Below are positions 55,061-64,000 of a stretch of DNA of 64,000 nt, in pieces. The position numbers and the translations under genes are program-made. Under the pieces are notes generated by a model. It searched no databases and had not been told where the DNA came from. It saw nothing but the letters and a program-made list of their open reading frames with translations. Every line of letters starts with the position of its first letter. Within the stretch, counting starts at the first letter, position 1. Source of the stretch: Dysidea avara (taxonomy: Eukaryota; Porifera; Demospongiae; Dictyoceratida; Dysideidae); the NCBI RefSeq assembly GCF_963678975.1, contig NC_089279.1:26708004-26772003 (forward strand), in the 5' to 3' direction.

Positions 55061-55427
55061 TGCTGTTACAAATTTTGTCAGATTTTAGCACTTTCCTGAT
55101 TTAGAGACCATTGTGCTTTATGAAACAATATCTCTCTCCCGTGAAAGGTCAGATTATAAGGATACTTTAATTGCTGCATCGTCAGTTCTTATGGTCACTT
55201 TGGTTATAGCTATTTCTTCCAGATTAACAGTATGTCAAACTTTGTCTATATGTTCACCATTGACTAAGAATTAATTACACGGTCAGTGTAAATAGCTATG
55301 CAGCAGTCCCCCAGTGGTGTATAAAAATGTGCTTATATTTCGAGCCATTATAATTATTGATGATTATATAAAGATACAAGATTAAAATGAATGATCACAA
55401 TTCATGAGAGCACATGTAACAAGTATG
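55061..55427. other. 3' flank of the Ulp1-PHD gene
   Basis: No coding sequence recognised; presumably the 3' UTR and spacer of the minus-strand gene. Confidence 0.35.
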
Positions 55428-56711
55428 TCAGTTATCAGCCACAGGTCGACAATCAGTGCACAGCCAAACCATCTTATGCTGCCACGCTTCTTTGGGTACT
55501 TGAATACATATATTTGCATGGTACCACTCCTGGCACTCGGAACATTCGACCATTGACGCCTCACTGATTTCTGGCATTCGGCAAAAACAGTAAACTTTAA
55601 TTGATTGTGTATTTGTAACCTTTGTTGCTTTTAATCTTCGAGTATGTGCTATCGGAAACTCCTCAATTCTTCCTACCTCAAAGCATTTTATCAAGTGTTG
55701 TCTCATTAATGGTTGGCTATAAAAGATCAACTCTGGTTGCTTGCCAAAGCATAATGAGGTAGCAAAAGCAATAGAAAATAAGCCGCAATCACTTGTTCCA
55801 CTTTGCCGTTGAATATCCACAAAGTGGACATTAATCTGTCTGAATTGGGTCTTCATAATGCATGCTATTTGATGCTGGACGTTTTCTGACAATTGCCGGT
55901 ATAGACTGTCATAAACAAAAACGTTTGGTTCCTTTGTTTCAATTGTTGAAATTGTAAGCCAGTGATTTTTCGCACTGTCATGAAGTATCTGGATAAATTT
56001 GTCATGAACTGCAAAATACATTGTATAGCTGCATCCTACACTTTGGAACCCATCCAAGTACTGAAATTGTTCAGCCAATAATCTCTGTGAAACATCTATG
56101 ATAGAGGAGTTAAGCCAGTGAGTGGGGGGTTGCAATACCTCCTTATCTGATGTGAGAAGGTTAAACTTTTCAATCCAAGTAGTAACATTAGTGGTTATGT
56201 CATTTGGAAGATCATCAACAGCAATAGGAGGGTGGATAGAGTTTTCGTTTGGCACGATCTTCTTTTTCATAGCATTGAGGCTCTTAACCAGATGAAAAGC
56301 AGCTTCATTTCTTTGACCAAAAGAGCATCTAGGAACTTTAGCAGCTGTTCTGTCATTGCCTGTGACACAATATTACAATTCTCACATACCATGAAGGAAA
56401 CTTGATTAACCAACTAACACAAACTGCTTGTACATTGTGGATGGGATGTGCATACTACTTAATGATAGCCTATAAAAGTGTTTTGCCATAAAATAAAGAA
56501 GAAATACTTGCATAATGAAGTTCGATGTCATCTTTTATATTTTTGCCTCTACTTAATGTCACTTGTGTACAGAATTGATAATTTTTAATTGACAACGTAT
56601 CCATATAGATTACAGGTAGAATGTATCTATTGTGTTTAACTATGTAAATGCACTGTTATAATATACCTTCTTGAGTGCCCCCTGTACTGTTTGAATCAAA
56701 AGCATAGCTTT
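55428..56711 (-). CDS. Ulp1/C48-type cysteine protease with C-terminal PHD finger
   Basis: Minus-strand exons 56667-56711 and 55428-56359 join in phase 1 (GTATAT donor, CACAG acceptor) and read SYAFDSNSTGGTQEGNDR. Numbering from the ATG at 56270, the protease triad is His103 (NHWLTIS), Asp121 (FVYDSLY) and Cys162 (SGTSDCGLFSIAFA), with Gln156 as the likely oxyanion residue. Residues 228-274 form a PHD finger: CFC at 228-230, CSEC at 243-246, His251, Cys255 and CTDC at 271-274. Ulp1-type enzymes cleave SUMO-like tags and PHD fingers read histone tails; here the substrate is unknown. I associate this pairing with MULE-type transposons of sponges and cnidarians (from memory). All key residues are present. 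A further 5' exon is required, since the first exon begins in phase 1. It lies downstream of and on the same strand as the SWIM transposase. Confidence 0.82.
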
Positions 56712-58068
56712 CTGTAACAACAATTACATCATACTGTAAATATTTTTTACTTGTCGTAAGAACATATAAACTTTCATACAATTATTATCATGCCATATAG
56801 CTTGATAGTTGCGGACATTTCGCAGTCTCTTAAAATATATCACAAAGAGGGCAGCATATTTTAGGCACGGACGTGACTAATCTGCATAACAGACTGGAAA
56901 GACTCACAATTTATCGTTGGCACTTTCCTGCTATTCTTTAGAAACTTGCTGCATGAACCTTGTTTAAAGATTACCGTAATAGTCATTCATCATCATAACA
57001 GTTTTGGTTTGATTAAACTGCTAGTATAAACACTGTGAAAGTATTGTAGGGCTCGTTTCTGGCCAATTTTTTGTGAATTGTGTTTTTAATATGCAGTACT
57101 AAGGATGTGTACACAGTACTAGGCGGTGGTTGGGACTCAAATAAATTAGCTACCACTATCACACCCTCTGCACTGATTCCTTAAAGGTATATCCATAAGC
57201 CCAAAAATGCATGGCTGTAAACCTTCAAAGTATACTTTCTATGTTTATTTGTGATGTTATAATGATACCTAGGGATTTACCCTCACGCTAAAGCAAACTC
57301 GCCATGTAAACAATATTTCAATGAACAAAATACTTTACATTAGATGATTTATAACTCAATGATGGTGCTCCTATCAATTTGAGATAAGATTCATTCAATT
57401 AGCCATGAAATTCAGATCGAGCTGTATAGAACTCATGTGATTAAACCCACAATCTATAGTAAATTGTACACATGGTGAAAACATTGAATAATAGAAAACA
57501 TAATCATCGGCGTTCATCGCTTCATAATAAGTAAGCCTCTAGTTAAAATGTTCATTAAAGCTCCCCAAGCAACCCAGTGAATAGACTTTCGATTGATATG
57601 TAGATTTTTTAGGTTGATCGGGTTATTCTATCTGTGCTTAATGTTGCCGTGTATGACTGTATTGTGCAAAAATGCATTTCCCATGTGCCCTTAAGGGTTA
57701 ACTTTGTTTCTTGTAGTTACCACTATTCTACACCTGGGCACATCTCTGAGTGTTACTGTAACATATGTAGTTACAAAATCTGTTATCAACATAATTCAGC
57801 TTCTTTTGTAATTTGTAAAGGTGCTTTGGAGGTCTTTTATTAATGGAGAAGCCTGATATAACTACAAGATCTATAACAATGCAATAATAAGTCCCTTGTG
57901 AATGGTTATTATCAAATGCATCAATAAGAGGCTTGCATCAGGATGTTTTCAGTAAAATTTATTAGGCACAAAATGTAAAACCTTTGGGATTTAGCATTTC
58001 TGATACACACACCATAATGTTGGTGATTTGTTTATGTGTACTCAGTTACTACAAAAATTATGTATTAA
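56712..58068. other. No exon recognised
   Basis: Either the spacer between the two minus-strand genes or, if transcripts cross, an intron. A cysteine-containing plus-strand frame at 57634-57843 lacks support. Confidence 0.4.
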
Positions 58069-61000
58069 TTATGTACCAAAATTGAAGCGGTATCCAAAGT
58101 GGTCCATCAGTAGTTTTTTAATCACAGAATCTCCATTGGCAATAGTTTCATAAGGGTATACAAGTATGCTTGGCTGTGGCTGCTTGTGATCAGATAACAC
58201 TTTTTTGAGCTTGGCAGCATCCTCATGTGAGTTGACGACATATGAACTAGCGAACGACTGTGGTATTACCTGACTAAACCCATCAGGAATGTGTGCACCA
58301 ATAGGCCCAATTGGTTTGGCAGAAAATGATTCGCTGGCAATAATGTCCTCTATCTCTTGTGATATGATTACTGGCTTTTCTTCACTCCACATATCTTCTA
58401 AATACTGGTCAAAACCCTCCCAGTCCGGTAATTCTAAAACACAATGATGATAAACTCAGTACTTAATAGGGTGTTATAATTATTTAAGCACATGTTTTAG
58501 TGTTACTATACCATTACGTTATTCCTTAACAACGTACCATCTTTAACATTATCATCACATCTATACTGTTTACCAGCTAATAAATGTAAATCTGTAATGT
58601 TTTTTTCAAGTAAATGTTGTTATACATACCTTTATTCTTGCATTTCATGCCACTGTGACAATGATTTGTACATGGTAAACCATACTTCAAGCATCGACAT
58701 TTTTTGTTAGTACAATCAGATTTACAATTGCAAATACGTGTTGAACTGGTCTTCTTTGTATCATCTTGTTGATGGCCTGCTTTAGAGCATTAGACGTTAT
58801 ATATACAGATAATTTAATCACTTACCATAATTCTCCTCATCTGAACAGGTAGATTCCACACTTTCATCAGCTTCACCTATTATACAATCCATGTTACTTC
58901 TATACAAACTTTATAAACATTTTTAACAACCTTTATCATGACATTGTGACATGCATTGGTCACCAGGAATTGATTGCTTTGCATCACAGGAGTGCTCTTC
59001 TGTAGCATCTGAAAAAGTAAAATGCATTCTAAGTGAAATGTGTTCCCAGATCATATGCACAAATCATGTTCGCATTCTAAGATAAAGAAGTTGATGCTGT
59101 GCTATATGTATTTCTAAAACTAGTCGTCCAGTGGTTGCTGTGTATTGATAGCTCAAATATGTTATTTATAAATGCACAGGGAAACTTACTGCAATTCCAA
59201 TTCATAAAATATTTTATAATTCATTATCCCCTTTTCCTTTAACAGTTTTCTGTAATATAGTATTTCTTTACAAAAGTTTTTGCATTCAGAAGCCAGTTTT
59301 GTCCTCATTTGCATGAAATATTTAACCGGCTGAGTGAACACCCACCACTTAGCACATTCCTCAAAATCCTTTTTATTGCTTCTCTGTTATCTATGGTAAG
59401 AAAGGAGTGGAATACCAAAATTTCAGTCCCTTATGATGGATAACCTTATAGTTACAGCGGTAGACAGCTGGAATAGCAATTAAGAATCTTAATAAAATTA
59501 TGTACAGTAACAATACAGCAAATATATTACAGGCGCCTAAATAATCGATCATATCTTACAACTAAAAGCTACAAAGATGGGACTTAGCTCAATGTAAACT
59601 GCCACATCCATCAAGGTAAGAAATTACAATACCCACTATTTTTCCCACATCATAAATAAACACCTGTAACTCATGTTTAATTTACTGTACAAGCATGAAA
59701 CAAAAATCTACTTACTCCTTATAGCCCAGTGGTACATAGGTTTTGCTGATATGAGCATTACTTCACTCCAAATCAAAGCAATTAAAATGTGTGTAAAATT
59801 TTCATGTGGCACACATCTTTTTAATAAATTTTATGACAAATCAGAATTTTGCGAAAACAGTGGGTTTTTCCCCAGCGGGTCACATATAAGTGTCAGAGTA
59901 TAGCTGTATTCCTTAGCATGTTAACAGGTTTTTGCAATTGAATTCGTCGCCTTTGCAATTGAATTCGTCCCGTTTGCAATTGATTTCGTCGGTATTGCAA
60001 TTGAATTCGTCGGTATTGCAATTGAATTCGTCCCGTTTGCAATTGAATTCGTCGCTTTTGCAGTTGAATTAGTCGGTTTTGCAATAGAATTCGTCGCGTT
60101 TGCATTACAATTCGTCATAAACAAAACGGCTCCAAGAAACCAACCCGTTCAACTATTTATGCCTTGGAGAGTTACACTTGAGACACTAGAAGGTAATTGA
60201 AGCTGGTAGTACGCGAAGTTGATAGCAGTCTGACAAGTTAATTAGCTTGCTCGCGAGTGACCACACCCATCGCGAATGGCGTAGTAGAGTTTGGAATGTT
60301 GTTGGAGAGGCTGTAGAGGAAGAATTATTGCCTTATAAAGAGTTGTTTACTACTGTTGTACTTGAACAAGTTCTTGTAGCAGCTGCTACATCATGTTTTC
60401 ATGTTTGCTCCAGCTGCCATTCTTGTTATGGACGAATTTAACTGCAAAAGCGACGAATTCAATTGCAAAAGCGACGAATTCAATTGCAAACGGGACGAAT
60501 TCAATAGACTCTTTCCAAAAGTACGTCATTGCTATGGCAACACCTTTCCGCCATTTTGAATGGGGCCACGGTAAATAATCTGGTGTTAGCAGCAGCTTGA
60601 ACAGAGCCGTATTGTTGAGGAACAACCCATCAATACCTTTGGGGTGGCAGAATTAGTGTTTCTGGTTAAAGGCAGCTGGTTATCATGGCTGAACAAGGCA
60701 TGAGACATCGACAGCAGTCAACAACAGTAATTGTTTTGTCAGAGGTGTTGTCAGCCCATACAATCAAGTTTGCATGATCAGCTGCCACTACAGTCACTAT
60801 TATCAGTACAAGAGTCAGTGAGGAGTATAAATGATTAATATAATTCACTTGGGTCTTCAGCTTATACTGTTTCAGCTAGTTACTGATATACAAGTAGCTA
60901 CCATAGCATAGATAGTCTATGGTATACTATCTATGACCATAGTAATGTCTTTATTGAACATATAGTCAAAATGCAAAATTTTAATTCACACTCATTTCAG

Positions 61001-64000
61001 AAGTATTATAAGGGGTGTGCAACAACAGTTTCAGAATCAACAAACTTTGGTTTCTTATTATACAGTACTTTTAACAATTGTTTGTTTTTATCTGCTTTAC
61101 CAGTTAGGCACTGGAGGCAAAGCCTGTACGAGGTGTTTACCATGAGACAGGGAACCTAAACAAAAATTGTTGACTAATGTGAAACGGGACAAATACATAG
61201 AAGGGGTTTTTAAAAATCTATCCCTAGCCTGACTTTGATCTGCAGGCCACTCAGATACTGGCCAAGCGCCACACTCCACTGGACAATTGTTGAAGCAGAA
61301 GTACAACCTATTACAATGGTACCAATCACCTAAAAAATGTTTGCCAGTACTCCCATTTGTATATACACACATTTAAACTCTCAACAAATTAGGATACCCC
61401 TCTACTAAGGATACCTTTCCATGGTCCCATTTGTATTCTATTCAGTTCATCCCAAGGTGTTCATGTGATCACACCTAGTGCTTCATATGAAAAGAATTGC
61501 GGCCAATGAGATCCAAGTATTTTCACTGTATAGTACAACATTCACATGTGACTGCTAGATACATGTCCGATTAAAATGTGTGCTATACAACTATCAAATA
61601 CTACACTTTACAAATCTGTTATAAGTATATAATGCTGGTCATACTGACTCATGCAAGCTCACAGTAAGTCATATTATCAAAGAATATAATACCAGTGGAG
61701 TGTTTTCTCATCAAAATGTTTTTAAGGTCTATATGGTACTGTATCAAGGATGACATCACTGGATATCTCTTTGGATTAAACTTAACACTGAGTAACATAA
61801 TTATATGGTTAGAATTTGTGCAATGCAGGTATCCATTCTGAGAGAAAAGATATCTAAACTGTTCAGTCTAATCAGACTTTATGTCTGTAGCACTAGTAAC
61901 TGAGTCTAGTTAGTCAGCCACCACTGTACTGGAAGATACATACTAACGTATGAAACTTTCACAAACATACATTACTGTATGTATAACGATGTCACATAAG
62001 GTGATCATGCCACATTATATAAGCTACATACATGGAAAAGTGATTACCAGTTCTGTATGTGTTCTTACAAATGCACAGTTAACCACTGCACACTAGTTAC
62101 AATGCCTTAGTTACTTAACAAGCCACATTATCTGAAATGATGTACCCACTATACTGTTTGCTGAGGCAGCAGTTTCACCTCAAATGATGTTGTCTTTGTC
62201 TCAGAAATTCAGTTTACAGCACAACTCAGCATCTGTCTTATCAGGAGCTCCGGACTTTGTGAGCTCCCGGTCTCCGTCCCTATCCTTTAATAGTAAGATC
62301 AGATGGGTTGCACTGAATTGATCTGCCAGATTGAAACTTCACAAAATGTAGTATCTAGGGTCTGTACATTCCACTCCTTGTCCTTACTCACAATGATTGT
62401 CACGAGTAACAATTTATGCTCACAACAAAGCCATGGAGAGTGGAAATTTGACTGAAATTATACTTGTGAGAATCCGAGAATCATGGCCATCGTCTTAAAT
62501 TTCGTCAGAAGTATCTGTGGTTTCCTTTTCCTACTTCTTTTCTTTAAAATACACGAAACAACTTCACTGCAAAGACTGAATACGCCGGAGAATACGCCAT
62601 GCGCATGGCATAGTAGCCCCATTCAAAATGGCGGCCGAAAAGTGGGCGTCGTTTTGGAAAGAGTCTATTGCAAAACCGACGAATTCAATTGCAAACGGGA
62701 CGAATTCAATTGCAAAAGCGATGAACTCAATTGCAAACGGGACAAATTCAATTGCAAAGTCGCCGAATTCAATTGCAAAAACCTGTAACTGATCTGGAAA
62801 ATCAGTACACCTTAATAATCACTGCTGGTTGGTCCATGATATGATGTACAGGTTTCAGTGTATTTGAGTAATTATTTTTTAACCAGGCATGCACCCATAA
62901 ATTATGTTTGTCTGCACCGTCTGGGAAATATTACTTGTCTTACAGTACAGAACTTGCTATGTTGTTTACAACTTCTACTAGTGACAAGAAATGAGTTAAG
63001 TCCTACACAACAATGAAAACTAAGAAATGCTAGTTATTAGTCATAATACGATTTTAAAAATGTATATGCATTTTCCCAGTACAACAGTCCACTGAGTGCA
63101 ATGCCAACACACTGGTGCTACTAATGGGTATTCATAGTATAGGGCATGCTCACAGAGGTCCCAACACACCACAAATATGTTAATTACTACTAACCCACCC
63201 ATGAAAAACATTTTCTGCATGGAATTAAGAATTCTTGACAATATTACAACATTCATGTTTGTGCCTGTAACTCACTTCCTAAAGCATCCGGTGCAGGACA
63301 AACTTCATAGTCTCCTGGTCTAGGCCTTTTCCTTCCAGACTTTTTCTCTTTGGAGCTACAGAGTTTTTTCTCAGCTGTGTTAAGCTCAGTTTCGTCTTGG
63401 GAACAGCTTCACAGGTCACGCCAATACTTAATTTTGCAGCCAAAATATGGTAACATGAAGTAGATGAAGCACATGAACATGATTCTTTAGGATGCAATGT
63501 TACAACATGAGGCTTGTTAGTCCCCATGACAGAGAATGTTCGCAAATTAGAATCTAAACTGATTTTACGTTGTTCAACTACACATCTTGCTCGTTCTTTC
63601 TGGGTTAATTGCTCTAAGCATCTATCCTCTTTCTTATCACTCATTGATTCACTTACACCAACATTAGCCATGGTACATTTTCCCTTAATACGCTGAACAA
63701 TTTCTTTAGGGTGGTAAATTTGCTGATCTGAATTGAAAGGTAGCTCTGCTTCCATAGCAGCAATTGATGAAAATCTTGAATGAAGATTGTAATTCCCTAA
63801 ATTCCGTTTGCCACGTGAAATTTCTATGTTGTAGTACCCTTGAAGATTGTAAAGGGCTAAAGCCATGCAATCAATAGGAGCTTCACGCCATTCCACAAGT
63901 TGCTTTAAGACATAATTCAAACCCTCAGCCTGGTTGTTTGTTACACCACTAAATGGGCTATATACTCCAAGTGGCTCGATTGCCCACCGTGCAATAGATG
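58069..64000 (-). CDS. MULE-type transposase with SWIM finger and Cys-rich C-terminal part (5' end beyond window)
   Basis: Minus-strand exons: 63276 to beyond 64000, 58931-59008, 58826-58876, 58630-58776 and 58069-58433, all joined in phase 1 (donors GTGAGT, GTTGTT, GTAAGT, GTATGT). The first carries the end of the MULE domain (NNQAEGLNYVLKQLVEWREA), a long linker and a SWIM finger (CSCASSTSCYH, CxCx5CxH), then LSLTQLRKNS. GRKRPRPGDYEVCPAPD follows in a shifted frame, so one frame change lies near 63345-63375 and this copy may be inactive. Exon 58630-58776 encodes a Cys-rich CXC-like block (ICNCKSDC, CRCLKYGLPC, HCHSG). The last exon ends FGYRFNFGT and a stop. Mutator-like transposases cut and paste DNA; SWIM and CXC fingers bind nucleic acid. 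The 4.3-kb first intron holds a fold-back element. Confidence 0.78.
59009..59933. other. Intron sequence, no feature recognised
   Basis: Part of the large intron of the transposase gene. GCGGGTCACATATA at 59876 resembles a right end of the TGTGACC MITEs, but no left partner was found. Confidence 0.4.
59934..62786. mobile_element. FB-like element with 21-bp tandem repeats in its inverted termini
   Basis: Both ends begin ACAGGTTTTTGCAATTGAAT in inverted orientation and consist of a 21-bp unit (TTTGCAATTGAATTCGTC plus a variable CGC/CCG). Blocks lie at 59938-60115, 60430-60515 and 62660-62782. Inward of the repeats, AGACTCTTTCCAAAA and GCCATTTTGAATGGGGC at 60509-60570 pair with their inverses at 62614-62672. 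Tandem-repeat-based inverted termini recall Drosophila FB elements. No transposase recognised. Confidence 0.72.

Noticed and set aside
57634-57843. Cysteine-containing plus-strand frame
   Set aside because: Opposite strand to the flanking genes, no zinc-finger spacing that fits a family, no splice support.
59893-60124. Glutamine- and asparagine-rich repeat proteins in two frames, and the Cys/Lys-rich one at 62660-62788
   Set aside because: They are frames through 21-bp tandem repeats at the ends of the fold-back element.

Overview
The window looks like gene-poor, repeat-dense chromosomal DNA of an early-branching animal, most likely a demosponge. This rests on spliced AT-rich coding sequence, several CR1/L2-like LINE 3' ends with (AAT)n tails, a SWIM-type MULE transposase next to a Ulp1-protease/PHD-finger ORF (a pairing I associate with sponge and cnidarian genomes), and a very high density of short inverted-repeat elements. 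The species call is inference; no ribosomal or mitochondrial marker is present.

Layout. 1-5 kb: a fold-back element, a 126-bp minisatellite and a broken SWIM/MULE transposase with a hAT-type MITE inserted inside it (8-bp target duplication). 5-11.5 kb: MITEs, a 25-bp minisatellite, a broken mobile-element ORF and a LINE reverse-transcriptase scrap. 12-13.4 kb: the only convincing host gene, a two-exon glycosyltransferase with a DxD motif. 14-24 kb: hAT MITEs, fold-backs and a 3.2-kb element built round a 2.3-kb array of ~31-bp repeats. 24.1-26.1 kb: a decayed Tc1/mariner-like transposon with terminal inverted repeats. 27.7-36.2 kb: more MITEs, long fold-backs, a TTAA-flanked element, a tandem triplication and LINE 3' ends.

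39-51 kb: two ~2.1-kb arms in inverted orientation enclose a loop that holds a hAT-like element and a whole-looking Ty3/Gypsy element (44138-48708, 142-bp LTRs differing at one base, primer site matching tRNA-Phe). A second, outer inverted pair (28.3-29.0 and 53.0-53.7 kb) lies beyond it. 51-53 kb: four related modules rich in RFX/X-box-like sites. 53.7-64 kb: a LINE end, a hAT MITE with perfect 8-bp duplications, and on the minus strand a Ulp1-PHD ORF and a multi-exon MULE/SWIM transposase running off the right edge. Its large intron carries a fold-back element whose termini are 21-bp tandem repeats.

The most notable items are the large inverted repeat whose arms look most alike next to the loop, the X-box-rich module cluster, the Drosophila-FB-like element with tandem-repeat termini, the hairpin-ended satellite-bearing element, and the phase-compatible splicing options between the MULE transposase and the Ulp1-PHD exons. 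All alignments were made by eye, so divergence values are estimates.
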